NCBI GenBank assembly: GCA_038049695.1
Contig: CP142459.1
Location: 65,464,001 to 65,528,000 of the forward strand
Origin: Cinnamomum chago
Taxonomy: Eukaryota > Streptophyta > Magnoliopsida > Laurales > Lauraceae
Direction: 5' to 3'
DNA: 64,000 nucleotides
Shown here: one piece after another, positions 35,351 through 46,940 of the stretch
How positions within the stretch are numbered: position 1 is the stretch's first letter
Layout: the number at the start of each line of letters is the position of its first letter
Translations under genes and position numbers: made by a program
The notes under the pieces: model-generated
The model's database searches: none
Told to the model about the DNA's origin: nothing
The model's input: the letters and a program-made list of their open reading frames with translations, nothing else

Positions 35351-37207
35351 TTCATAACATTCTATTCACATGTTTTATACTTGATCAACTTGATAGTGGA
35401 CCCAACCTCTATTAGAGTAAGTTTTGGTACAATATCACACAAAAGTGGACGTTCATTCTGAGCTGTTCAAATTTCGATGCGGCACCACTGAAGAGGATCT
35501 CCTCATTTCTGTGATCAGAGAAATTGAGACATTGGTGAAGTTCTGAAACAAATTCTAAAATCAATGCTTTGTATGAAACTTGAATTCCTTTAATGATTCT
35601 AGCATTATATAACATTGTTACAACCATCATTACTTGGTTCTTCAACTATGATTAAAATGATTAGTGGGTTACTGTTTGCTTGTTGTCAAATGATCTTGGT
35701 TCCCAGAACAGGATGAGATAATTTATTATGCATACATTCTTCTTGTTTTACAAGTAGATTGAAGTTGGGAGGTCTAAAATTTTAAGCTAGCTGTTGATCG
35801 GGGCTTAGAATTATAACCTTTGCCCTTAATTCCTTAACCGTGCAGTATTATTTTGATGTAAGAATCCCTATATAAATAACTAAATGGAAGTTGAGTAGCA
35901 ACCCAAGAACACTGATGCAAGTGTTACAATTAAAAAGAAGTGATGCGGATATTGAATTTACTGTGATGAAATTGTGATCTTTTCTTAAGAATGTGATTGC
36001 CAAATTTCTTTTTATCTCCTTATAATCGTGGTATTTACTGATTTTATAGGCTAAAAAATAACAACATTTTCGCAAAGGAGGATGCGGAAATCTACCCTTA
36101 TGGCTCATCCAGCAAACATTCAAAACCCATCATTATTTTATGTAAAGAACGAAAACCGAATTTAACACAATTAGAGGATGGATTATCACTGTCATCATCA
36201 TTCTCAAAGTTTTCTTCTACTCTAATACTTCGTAAAGTTTATAGTTTTAAGTGTATTTATCTATATTTGCAAGTACATTTGCAACTTAATCTTTAAAGTT
36301 TATCCAATGCTTCTCTTATACTTATCTGTAACTGTTAGTGAAAATGATTTATTTTAGAAAACACAACAGACCAACAATACTGTGAAAATCATGAAAATTT
36401 TGATCTCAGAACATGAAAATAGAGAAGCCAAAAATAAAAAAGTGTAACTGACATGTGCAAGAAACTAAAGATGGAAAGAAATTCCACTCAGAAAAAAGTT
36501 GCATCCATCCATTATTTCTGTCATTGTAGATGTTTTTGAGTTATCTAGAAACTCAAATAGTTTGGAGTTTGGACTTTAGTTAGATTCCTGCAGGTTCAAT
36601 GGGGGTGGATTAGCCCAACTTAGTTTTGTTAAAGCTGCCAATTTTGAGTGGTTTGACAGCCGTCCTAAATGATTGTCAAGTCTAATAATTATGTACTTGT
36701 GTCTTTTGTCCATTTTAATTAAATAAATTTTCCTTATACTAAAAAAACAGTTCAAATGAACCACACTATTGAAATTCAAAGTATATATACACATGCATAT
36801 GAGAACTAAAAGGTGGTTAAGATGCCTAAACAATTATATTTAACATGGTTACACCCACTTGTTGAAAGGATCTTAATTTCCACGTGCAAGAGGGAAAGCA
36901 TCCACACATACATAAGCCATGTGGAAACACATAGTTTGGATCAACTGAGGATTCCTCCATTTAGGATGGACGACAACATAAAGTTATCACTAGAGCTCAT
37001 CTTGATTGGAATTTGGAAGGCTTATCTTGCAAGTCCAGCCTAGATAATCCATTCTCAAACAAACATAATGTAAATTTCCTTTGGGGTTAGAGAGACCGAA
37101 TGTTTTAGTGAGGGCACATATGTTTGTATGAGAATTTAATATACAGGAATTGATGGTCAAATGGACTCCAACAAATGATTATTATGTATTATGAACAGGT
37201 GAGGATG
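35351..37207. other. Intergenic DNA
   Basis: No gene is supported. The stretch is AT-rich with scattered short frames lacking family resemblance. Confidence 0.5.
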
Positions 37208-37231
37208 ATATATATATATATATATATATAT

Positions 37232-37472
37232 GAACATGGCTCTCGTAAGATGAAGCTTACCTTATTCTAAGATGGAATAGTGCTGGTATCATAAATCAAA
37301 GTTAATTAGATCTATTTTTTACATGATGGAATTGAAAAATCCAGTTCTGATTGGATTTATCTTTATTTCACAGATGATCATCGTACTAAAAAACAACGAT
37401 AATCGAATTTGATTTGTGAGACCAACAGTATTTCAATTTAGGATAAGGTAAGTTTTAGCTTAGGAGAGCTAG

Positions 37473-37475
<3 letters not shown>
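37232..37475. mobile_element. TA-flanked TIR element (third family)
   Basis: The left arm (tggctctcgtaagatgaagc, then ttaccttattctaagatgga, then atagtgctggt) matches the reverse complement of the right arm (about 37,420-37,475) over roughly 50 bp with mismatches. The element is non-coding. Its flanks are (TA)n at 37208-37231 and at 37476-37505. Confidence 0.8.

Positions 37476-37521
<46 letters not shown>
37476..37521 (+). repeat. (TA)n(GA)n compound microsatellite
   Basis: TA repeats to about 37,505 are continued by GA repeats to 37,521, adjoining the MITE. Confidence 0.9.
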
Positions 37522-38990
37522 GATCTTGACTTAGCGAAGATTGATTAGTGGGAATTTATTTTCCGTCTCGATCCCCTTGATTTACCTTATATTAAGGGGA
37601 AGATAATTTAATAGTTCTTTTTGGATTTTTCACTTTGGTTTTTTGAGTTTTGACCACTTAAAAAAAAAACCTAAGAATTCCTGAAAACTTAATTACATAA
37701 AATAAAAGGGCCATTATAAATACACAATTGGTTATCCCCTTGATTCAATTTATATTAAGGGTGCGTTTGGTAAATGTCATGGAAGGAGAAACAGTATGTT
37801 TCCAACTATTCCATGTAGGAAGTACGGATCCTCTGTGGAACGAAAATCAAGCACAAAAACACGCATTCCTCCCATTATTCCTCTTCACACCAAACAAAAA
37901 TGAGGCCTTGTACTGAAAATCCATATGCACAAGCACACGCCTGTAAGGTTATTTGATGGTTGTATTTTATATTCATCTTTGTTTTTTCAACTTTAACCAC
38001 TTCTATAATTTCTTTTATATTCTAAAAACTCATTACATGGAAAAAAAAAAAAAAAAAAGGTGTGGGTGGGGGCATTATAAATTTACTATTGGAGGAGTGA
38101 TAAGCCTTTGAACCTTGATGTACTTTTTTTTTTTGGGGGGGGGGGGGGGGGTTGATGTACTTTTTTCATGTTTTCACGGGGCAAATGGCAGGCTCTGGAA
38201 ATAGAAGAAACTGTCCTTTGACACCAGGAAAAAGTTGCGAAAAACCACAGACGATGTATGAGAGGTTAAATGGGCACCTGACAGCATGCATGGCACACTT
38301 TATGTTTTTTTGGTAGAATGCATGGCTCACTTAAAACTTGGATTAACAAAGCAAATCTCTATGCTTTAAGTGAAGTGAAAGTGGGTTGATATTACAACCT
38401 AAAAAGAACTGAGTCAACTGACCCTAGATATGAATCGTCTCGACTCACATGGCCGATTCTTGGAGTGGTAGTAGGAGGGCGACCCCCCTTTCTTTTTTTT
38501 TTTTTGACCTTTTTCCCCAGCTAAGAGGGCTAAGACCCATGAGAGACCTGGACCCATCCAGGTGGGCCGTATGTGAATACAGTGCAAGATGCAATGCATT
38601 TCAACATGTTGAAAGAAGTTTGTTCTATAAATATAATAAAAAAAAAACAGTTTTTTATCCCACCAAAGGACGCTGGTAATTATAAAATACACACAAGAGA
38701 AAAGCATATTCACCTAGGACATATTTGTTTAGCATTTGAAATGATGTAATTATAAGGACTTACAAGGGTAAAGGTGCCTTTTTATATTGCCTGGAATTCA
38801 AAGGGTTTTTCTAAGTAGGAAGAAAAGCTTATAGATCAAAATTGGACAATTAGATGAGTCATGGGGATTCCAATCAGCTGAAAGCCTCCTTATTATGGAT
38901 GGGTGGGCTTGTGATCCTCGATTACTCTTGATTATGAAATATGGAAAGGTTAGAAATGCGAGAAATCGAAGAGAATAATATGGAGAAAAA
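37522..38990. other. Intergenic DNA with homopolymer runs
   Basis: It includes poly-A (38,039-38,058) and an adjoining T/G run (about 38,126-38,150) bounded by repeats of 'ttgatgtactttttt'. 37,745-37,905 starts 'gggtgcgtttggtaaa' and ends 'caccaaacaaaaatgaggcc' and may be another Tourist-like MITE. No gene is visible. Confidence 0.45.
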
Positions 38991-39314
38991 GATCTGATGT
39001 GAACAAGTCTCTGGGCTCTTGAAAGGTAGGCAGGGTCAGATGAATGTCAGGTCAATCCAAATCCCAGGCAAAGATTCCCGACAGTGAGATCCATCTTTTA
39101 AATCTCAAAAGATTTCATTCATTCATTTCTCCTTCTGGGTCTTTGGGTCAGATACCATGGCAATGGAGGACCCCACAAACACCACCCACATTAACCATCC
39201 CAATTTCCCTAGTCTCTTTATTTCAGTTCCTTCTTCATCAACTCTTCTTTTCTTCATCTTCCCTCTCTCCCTTTCTTTCTTTAATTGATAAAACATATCG
39301 GACATTTGGTAGCC
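38991..39314 (+). promoter_or_regulatory. 5' region of the response regulator gene
   Basis: The leader immediately 5' of the start codon is CT-rich. Several (A/G)GAT(T/C) words occur (for example aaagattcc at 39,070, gagatccat at 39,087, aaagatttc at 39,109), the core bound by type-B response regulators at cytokinin-induced promoters. The word is short, so the cluster is suggestive only. No convincing TATA box was found. Confidence 0.35.
39157..39288 (+). CDS. Upstream ORF, 43 codons
   Basis: ATG GCA ATG GAG at 39157 opens a 43-codon frame ending in TGA at 39286-39288, 26 bases before the main start. The peptide begins MAMEDPTNTTHINHPNFPSL and ends in a hydrophobic, Phe-rich stretch. It does not overlap the main ORF. 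If the transcript starts upstream of 39157, it would reduce initiation at the response-regulator AUG. There is no evidence yet that the peptide itself matters. Confidence 0.4.
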   Translation: MAMEDPTNTTHINHPNFPSLFISVPSSSTLLFFIFPLSLSFFN

Positions 39315-40145
39315 ATGGGAGAGGGTCCTTGCATTCATGTTTTGGTGGTGGATGACTGCCCCATTGACCGGAAAGTAGTAGAGAAGCTGCTTCTCAAGAC
39401 AGGCACTTTCACAGGTAATTTTGCATTTTTCTTGAATTTTTTTTTTCTGGGGGATTGAAGTTGTAGTTGGGTCTTTGTTATTTTTATTCTGATAAGAGTA
39501 ATTGAGCTCTGTTGTTTGTTTGGGTCCTCTCAGATTGGATGTTTTTGGTTTAGCTATGTTTTATTCAGACTAAGCTGTATCATATATAAATCATGTTCTA
39601 TGTTTTTTCTTTTTCATTTGCCTTTTGTTATGATCACTTCAGTTTGAGTTTTGGTCCTTTGGGGGCTTTCTTGTTCTTTTTGCCTTGTTATTTTGATCAT
39701 GCCTTTATATTGTTGACCCTTTTTCTCTTCTCTTTTGGAGTTTGCTATTGAATTCTTGATGTTGGGTTTTGGGTTTTGTTTTATTTTGGGATTAGAGTTG
39801 AGGGATTTCTTTGGTTTTGGTATGTTTCTTCTGCATGGGAATGTAACTATTGGACTCCTCACTTCTTCTTCTCAATAGGAATGCCACTCATAGACAAGAA
39901 CATATTCCCAAGTACTTTATATGAGTGTAGAAAATAAAACGCTGATGGGATATCTCAAGGCCAGAGCTTTTGGTAATCTCTTGAAATATGCTAAACAAGG
40001 AAAAGCTCCAAACAATTCCACATCATTTCTATATGGCCTGCTGTTTCTCCTGAAACGCCTATCCTTGAAATCCTAATGAGGGCTGCTTTTTTTTGTCTTT
40101 TTGCTTTTCTGTGATTGATGGGATACCTGCCTTTGATTTCTTTAC

Positions 40146-40194
<49 letters not shown>

Positions 40195-43100
40195 TTTGCT
40201 TTGGATTCATCATAACTCATAAGATTCTACCCAAAAAAAAAAAATCATAACTCATAAGAAAGGCACTCCTCTAACTGCTACAGGGGTGTTCATGTAGCAG
40301 GCCAAAGCTTGTTCAAGCCTGCCCCGTTTAGTTACTGGTCTAGTTTTCATTTCAGCCTGGTTCCATCCTCCTGACCCAAAAATTAGGCCAAGGCCCAGCC
40401 CGTTTACAAAATCTATATAAGTTTTTGTTCTAAATATATCATGCGGAACCTTTAAGCACAAAGAGACCTAGACCCGACCCATTTAATTAAGAGTCCTCAA
40501 CATTTGGCTCAAGTCTAGCCCAAAGGCCTAAAAACACCCCATGACCAGCCCAATGTGGTCTGGGCTCAGATCAAGCTAGAGTTGGCCCGGCACATGAGCA
40601 TTCCTACTACCTTAAATACAAGTACTAACAAGTATTGAACTGAGTAGTGTATTTCAAATAGATATTGCAATCTCATGCTGCCTTGGTTAAAGAGAGTGTT
40701 GCAGGAGTTCAAGCTTTTGTTATTTTGGGCAGTGTTGCTCAACATATGAACTCCCATTTTTGATAATCTCACAGTCCCCAGTATCCATCACCTAGAGTTT
40801 GATTACTTCTAAAATATGGGCTCTAGAAGTGCATAAACTTCAAACTAATTTGGTCTTTTTGCAGTTTCTATTGCTGGTACTGGAGAGAAGGCTCTTGAAA
40901 TTCTTGGTTTGGATGAAGAAAATGCAGAATTTGCTAATGTTAATGTGAGTTAGTATTAGATATCCCCCTCCCCCCCTAATATATCTCGTTTTCTATCTCC
41001 TGCATTGTTCTGGAAATTGGATCATAGAAGTTTTAATAGGCAAGACAAACAATCAATATCAGGACCACTGAAGCCTTGTCTCATCAGGACAAGTCGACAA
41101 GATAAAATAACATTATGGACAAGGGTCCTCTTGGAAGACATTGTTAAAGACATTTATGGACAAGCCTTTTTGGTCTCTTACTGATGCTGATGACTCTTTC
41201 CAAGAGTATCTGGTCAATGTGGTCATGTGTCTTGTTGAGTTTTGGGCAAATTTTCATGAAAAATGGCACAGCAAAATTCAAGTTTTAATTGTCTGTAATG
41301 TGCAACCATCCGCATCCAATGTGGTCCCCAGTTACATTTTTTTTTTTCTTTTTCCAATGTCATCCAAACAGGAAGCCACTATAATTACCATTTATGCAGT
41401 AATAATTAACATAGAGCATTAAAACCAACTAGACAAGAGTGCAGTATTTTAGCATGTTATCTGCTTCTATTCCCTTACCATTCAACAAAATTATATACCA
41501 CTCGCTCTTCAATAAGAACAAACTAATGTATCACAACAGTAAAAGTGTACTGCATGTAAATGGCTTGTAGAAAAACATACATGATTTTTCTCCATGTAGA
41601 TTTTATGGGCCTTGTTTGGCTCATAAAATCAAGTAGCCGGACAAGTCATATAAAAGGGCCGGCATCTCAATAACCTAGACCCTTTATCCCTTTTTGGGAC
41701 TGTTTGTTACCATTAGATTACATTGGAATTCAAGTTCAAATGAGCTTCACTGAAGCATTCTTAAAGTCTATGAGATAAGGATGAAACGAAATAAATTGGA
41801 GATGCAGATGGGACCCTAACTTTCCTAGGTATTGAGTTACTAGGGTTATGGCTATGTATTCATTTCTCATCTTCCTTTGATTCAATTTCCATTAAAGGGC
41901 CCTTTGATGGTCCTTTTTGTATATTCATCTTTGGTCTTCATTGTTAACCATTTATGGCATGAATTCATATGTATTCCATGGAGTCAAATAGACCCTTACT
42001 GATTTCTATTCTCACTAATTTCTGATAGAAGTTAATAGGTTGTCCACGGTATCTACAACTGTGGTTATAGCTGAAAGATATTTTGAAATTGCCAGGATTC
42101 GGCAAATTTTTCTCAAAGAAGAACTCGCCAAAAAGATTCCCTATTCCATCCATTTTGATTTTTGGGCTAAACAAGATCTTTCTACTAGATATGGTAGGTT
42201 TTAGTTTTGTCTCAAGATACAATAGTTATTTCCCATATAATAAAAATCACAAACATTTATTTAGATCATTTTGTATGGAAATATAGCATACTAATGGCAG
42301 ATTATTAATTCATAATGTGCTTTTCACCTTGTTGTCTTCAAGAATTTCTTGCAATACACTTCCAGTTTTCTCTGTATCCTAGTAAATGAAGCAAGCTTTG
42401 TTGCAGGACTGCAAAATTGACTTAATCCTGACAGACTATTGTATGCCTGGAATAAATGGCTATGACCTTCTCAAGGCTATCAAGGTTTGAAGCTTCAAAT
42501 TCGGTTCATATATAATCATGCTATTCATTTACTTCAACGCAATGTCTTGCAACTTTATCTTTATTTGTATCTGAAATCTCAGGATCACACCAGCCTGAAG
42601 GCTATTCCAGTTGTCATCATGTCATCTGAAAATAATCCAGAGAGGATTAGCAGGTAGTGTTAATGTCACAATGTATGCATTTTTCTTTTAACCTGTACTT
42701 TAACAGAAAATAAAGGAACTTGGAAGAAAATAGGCACAAATATATACTTTATGAGTAGACTTTAGCAGTTAATTTGGTTGAATCAGTTGCAACATGGAAT
42801 ATATTCCTCTGGTTGCTCAAATCCCTTACAATCTGGATGCTCCAAATTGTTTTGCTGCCATCGTCTCTTCCTCAGGGAGTCAGATTGGTTCATCCATTCG
42901 AAATCCTCCACCTAATGTTGCCTATGTATCAATGACAAAGATACAGGAAACAGGGTTATGAATGCTTTTCTTGACATCACGAATACGTATAAATGTACTA
43001 TACAAGAGTGTTTACAGTGCACAAACAGTTTATCACAGGCATGGGTTATTCTGCAAGTCTAACGTTGTTTGTATTTGTAATTTGGTATCCATCATACAGA

Positions 43101-43292
43101 TGTCGCATGACTGGAGCCGAGGATTTTGTCCTGAAGCCTCTTCATTTGAGAGATATAGAGAGGCTGAGGAGCTATGTAAAGCCCAGAACACCTAGAACCA
43201 AAACAGGCACAAAAAGGAAAGTCCCACTTGATATGATGCCAGAGGGTAACAGGTCAGAAAGGCGGCCTCGCCTTGCTGGGGTCGTTGCTTGA
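39315..43292 (+). CDS. Type-A response regulator (cytokinin signalling), 173 aa
   Basis: Type-A regulators are short receivers that take phosphate from histidine phosphotransfer proteins and dampen cytokinin signalling. Exons are 39315-39414, 40865-40944, 42407-42484, 42583-42653 and 43100-43292 (522 bp with stop, phases consistent, all GT-AG). The receiver spans about residues 7-130: acidic pair D13-D14, phospho-acceptor D70 in [11 protein letters not shown]100 in VVIMSSE, and K122 in VLKPL. All catalytic positions are intact. No MYB-like DNA-binding domain follows, which excludes type B. The tail (131-173) is basic (KTGTKRK) and may direct nuclear entry. DDCPIDRK and [10 protein letters not shown] differ slightly from the commoner DDSLIDRK and MPGMTGYDLL, so the orthologue is not assigned. 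Five exons match the family norm. Confidence 0.94.
40146..40193 (+). repeat. (AC)n(AG)n compound microsatellite
   Basis: AC units followed by about 15 AG units, in intron 1 of the response regulator gene. Confidence 0.92.
41696..41995. mobile_element. Fold-back MITE, family member 2
   Basis: It begins gggactgtttgttaccatta and ends tggagtcaaatagaccc; the ends are imperfect inverted repeats. The interior phrases 'gggttatggctatgtattca', 'tttctcatcttcc' and 'aaccatttatggcatgaatt' match member 3 at 61826-62270. It lies in intron 2 of the response regulator. Confidence 0.75.
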
Positions 43293-43580
43293 GCACATTA
43301 TGTCAACACCAGAGACTGGAGACTTGAGTGAACATCCCTGTGTGTTTTTTGTGTGAATGCCACCAGCAATCTTATTTTCTAAGCCGAACTGGTGGCATTT
43401 TCTATCTGAAAGTTGTCCCCTTTTTCTGTTTCCTGGGCTTGTGTTTGATGTTGTATTTTATGTATTTTTGCATTGGTGTTGTGTATGTACTTGTACCTGG
43501 CCTCTGGCTCTGGAGTTGGGACTTGTTTATAATATTGTACTTTTTGGATGATAAAAAGCTGCTACGCAGTGAATTTTAGG
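43293..43580 (+). other. Probable 3' UTR of the response regulator
   Basis: T-rich, non-coding sequence follows the TGA. A near-signal 'gatgataaaaagc' at about 43,548-43,560 could direct polyadenylation. The overlapping hydrophobic frames at 43,328-43,579 are composition artefacts. Confidence 0.5.
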
Positions 43581-44324
43581 GAGGGGCTGTATACGGACAG
43601 AGGAAATATGGCATCCTAACAACAAATCTGATTGTTGCAATTGAGGCTCGGTGTGAGTGATTTCTTGGGTGACTTTTGGAGAGTTTGGGCTGTGGTAGTG
43701 TCTCCCATAAGCTTTGACAGAGAATTAGTTTAGCCTAATGACACATATGATGGCTAATTGGCTATATTATGCTCCTTTAATATAGCGAGTTCCAAGCCCC
43801 TAAAGGGGAGGATTGGCATCAGATGGGCAATTAGCCTTGGCTACAAGAAACTTGCAAAACGAAATCTACCACCCTTTTCTGTTGGGACTACACGTTTTCT
43901 TTTTAACTAGTAACTTCCATGGCATGCAGGGGTCATTGATGTGTGCTTGTTTGAACCATCTCAAATGGCATTCATCAGATATCACAGGTCCAAAATCTGA
44001 ACTACCATCACACTGCAATTCATAAAAGCAGCTTTCATCTATTAATTAGTTTGGGGAAGACATGAAAAGCTGAAAGCTGAACCACCTTTGGCAGTTGTGC
44101 TTGACCACTACCTAACCAGTGCTAGTTGGCCTTCATATCAAATGCATTTTCCAGAGGAGCTGTGTCTCCTGCACGGAGCAAATAATCAAAGTAAATGCTG
44201 CATATAGAATCCTCTTTAACTCATTTTCCAAACAGTGACAGGCTGAGGGGTTTTACACATCTGAATGGAGCAAGATCAATGGAACATTGAACAATGCTAA
44301 CTTCTCCTTCAATATGCAAATTTT
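43581..44324. other. Intergenic DNA
   Basis: Nothing is recognisable. Confidence 0.5.
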
Positions 44325-44400
44325 TTTTTTTTTTGGCTTTACAAGGGACTCGAACTTAGGCACCCATGCACACTGCACGGGAGTTCTTCATGTGCAAGAT
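44325..44400 (-). mobile_element. 3' part of a SINE
   Basis: Read on the minus strand, a B box (AAGTTCGAGTCCC) is followed by 'ttgtaaagcc' and a poly-A tail (the T run at about 44,320-44,334). The head with its A box is not clear, so the copy is truncated or degenerate. Confidence 0.5.
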
Positions 44401-44638
44401 TGTTCAAGTTCAAACTCATAGAATCTCTCTTCAGGACAGCATACCATACATGTCTCGCCATTCAGTAGAGATCCAGGTTGATCACCTGGTAAACCCCCAC
44501 ATTGATGGACAGCAGACCCAAACAGCCACAGTCGTCCGATTTTTTTTCATATCATGGAGCCATATCCTGAAATGGATCGGCAGCAGGGCAAGATTTAAAA
44601 TTTATTGCAATCCGAGAATCAACCATCAGTAGGGAGGG

Positions 44639-44681
<43 letters not shown>

Positions 44682-45630
44682 GTATTTGTTGAAAATAAAT
44701 TTGTTCAGGAGAGTGAAACCCATTCATAGAAACACTTGAAATCCTGAAAAAAGAAGCCATCTATAATCTGGGTTCTGGAGTCAAGGGCAACTGCCATCAT
44801 GCTAAGTGAAATGCATGAAAAACCTTTGCAGTCTTCAATAGATGAATTCCATGAATATTACTACAAAATGAAAGAGAAAAAAACCATAAGATTAAAACAA
44901 TCACTATGAACTCAAGTAAGAAACAAAAGTTCTCAGTAGCACCAAGACTGAAATGTAGAGGAAGAAACACCAAATGTGGGCCTTTATTTATAACTTGTCA
45001 TGTATGATCATTTAGATGCATGATTCATATACCAAATACAAGAAATACCAAGGTACATGAGCGTGTGAGTAAGAATGCGTGTCTTCAAATCAGCAATGTA
45101 ACAAAGAAAAAGTGCGAGAGTTCAAGCGCTTTCTCAAGCATTAAAAAAAAAAAAAAAATTCATAGGTGTCTGCTCAGGTTGCCCCCAAATGACCCTTCAA
45201 GATCAAATGGTTGCCATAAAGGTACCATTAAGCAGAGATGTAGAAATGCATTGATTTATCACTGGTTTAAACTTCACACGAAAAGTCTTCCCTTTGTGAA
45301 GCTCCTTAGACAGTGAATGATAAAGGAAACATCAAAAGACATTCAAAGAAATCTTCTCACTCTTACATGAAATCACCTCCTAGAGAAAAAAAATTAATTG
45401 GTTAAACAAATTATAGACCCATCAAGACAAATACAAACAAAAAGGAAGCATTGAAAATTTTCAAAAATCTGAAGCCATTTCGGGGTTGAATCCATCAATC
45501 TGGACAAAATGAATCAATCCCAATCACTTCATGAAATGGGTTTTCTCTCTACTTCCTTTAACTCCAAAGACAGAACATTATTTCTCCCTCTTTCCTTTTT
45601 TTTTTTTTTTTTTAGATTTCATCCTGTTTT
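44401..45630. other. Intergenic DNA
   Basis: Contains a (GT)n(GA)n microsatellite at about 44,639-44,680 and poly-A at 45,142-45,157. No gene is recognised on either strand. Confidence 0.5.
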
Positions 45631-45798
45631 TCAGGAATTTGTGAAAGGGTTCCCTGCAACTGGGACCCAAAAGTGAAATTTCAAAAGAAGGAAGGTTGTG
45701 TTGCAAGAGATGTTACATGTAATCAGTTGCAGTTTCATCAACTTGGTTGGATCGAGAGGAGTCATCGACGCGTATTGAGCAGAAGTAGTTTTGGGCAT
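45631..45798 (-). CDS. Possible short ORF, 55 codons, unassigned
   Basis: On the minus strand an ATG at 45798 opens MPKTTSAQYASMTPLDPTKL and ends in TGA at 45631. It lies 50-60 bases downstream of an AAACCCTA telo-box (45851-45858, minus) and about 85 bases downstream of a TATA box (45881-45890, minus). That promoter arrangement is common for plant housekeeping genes and is better evidence than the peptide, which I do not recognise. It may be the first exon of a spliced gene (a weak GTAACA donor lies near 45,711), a non-coding RNA or a relic. Confidence 0.3.
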   Translation of the reverse strand: MPKTTSAQYASMTPLDPTKLMKLQLITCNISCNTTFLLLKFHFWVPVAGNPFTNS

Positions 45799-45850
45799 TT
45801 TGAGATCTGTGGAGAAGCTTCAAATAGTTCTCTACAACCCTCAGAGAGGC

Positions 45851-45890
45851 TAGGGTTTACGGGTGAAAGGAAGTGTGTGTATATATATAG
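45851..45890 (-). promoter_or_regulatory. TATA box and telo-box, minus strand
   Basis: CTATATATAT (45881-45890) is followed on the minus strand by AAACCCTA (45851-45858), the telo-box found in leaders and promoters of translation-related plant genes. Confidence 0.4.
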
Positions 45891-46252
45891 AAAATGGCGC
45901 GGCCCAGTTCAAATTCAGTCAATGTTCAGGCCCACCATCATATATATTGCATTGATGGTCAAAGTAAATGATAAGAAGGGAGTGAAATCATGTTTTTTGA
46001 TGGAAAAAATGGAAGATTTCAAAAAGGTCTCTAACTTCTCGGATGTTTAGCCAGAAAAAAAAAGAAGAAAAGAAAAAAGAATTGGTCATTAGGGGGCCTT
46101 TGTGTAACACTTTTATGCAGAAAACTAGATGCTTTTTCATAGAAATTGATCCTTATTTTCAGAAAAAGGACCCAACAATTGAAAAACTCAGATCCCATTT
46201 TGCAATAAGAGATTCTTAGTGTCCCTTTTCTGAAAATAGGGGAAAAAAGTTA

Positions 46253-46602
46253 GGGAGCTGCTATATACACATCTCTCTCTACTCCTTGCACACCCGACCA
46301 TGGGACCCCTTGTTGACATTCCAAAAATACCATCATCCCCTCCTTCTCCCTGCTATGCGTACAACCCCCCGTTTCCCACCTCTACCCGCCCTCTCCCTCC
46401 CTCTGTCCCTCGCCGCCCAACTCCGCCCGATGCCCACCACTATTCGCTTCATCTCCCTCTCTCTCCCTTTCCTTGTCTCTCTCTCCCTATCCTTCTCTTT
46501 ATCTCTCTCCCTCTCCTTCCCTGATCGTCGCCCCTCTCAAGTTCGGCCTTGCAGGGCCAACCAAGCAAATGTGTATATTGTTCGACCATCAGGGAGGAGA
46601 GG

Positions 46603-46684
<82 letters not shown>

Positions 46685-46932
46685 TTGGGTAGTGGTGGGC
46701 ATCGGCCGGAGTTGGGTGGCAAGAGAATGAGAGAGACATGGAGAAGGAGAGGGAGAATGAGAGAGGCAAGAGAAGGAGGGAGAGGGAGGGAGAGGGCAGG
46801 CGGAGGTGGGAGACCGAGAGTTGTGCATAGAGCAGGAAGGAGGAGGAGACGAGGGTATTTTCGGAATGTCCCAAAGAGGTCTCATGGTCGGCTGTGCAAG
46901 GAGCAAAGGGAGATGTGCATATAGTAGCTCCC
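46253..46932. mobile_element. 680-bp fold-back element with very long inverted arms
   Basis: The left half from gggagctgctatatacacat reappears as the reverse complement of the right half (ending gtgcatatagtagctccc). Pairing extends through 'caaaaataccatcatcccct' and 'ccaactccgcccgatgccca' to a loop of about 70 bases at 46,525-46,592. The arms are expanded by CT/GA repeats (GA run 46,598-46,680). Imperfect 8-bp flanks aaaagtta (46245-46252) and aaaagtca (46933-46940) match at 7 of 8 positions, consistent with hAT or Mutator-type insertion. The long Ser-Leu and Arg-Glu open frames on both strands are artefacts of the repeat. Confidence 0.88.
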
Positions 46933-46940
46933 AAAAGTCA

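Noticed and set aside
37745-37905. Possible Tourist-like MITE
   Set aside because: The ends gggtgcgtttggt and accaaac..gaggcc are suggestive, but no matching TWA duplication was found, so it is not listed as a separate element.
38390-38590. Possible SINE with 'gagtcaactgaccctag' and 'cgtctcgactcac' words
   Set aside because: I could not place an A box and B box with proper spacing or find a target duplication.
46286-46934. Long open frames on both strands (up to 212 codons) around 46.3-46.9 kb
   Set aside because: They are produced by CT/GA repeats in the two arms of a fold-back element, and opposite strands mirror each other. There is no domain and no splice or promoter context.
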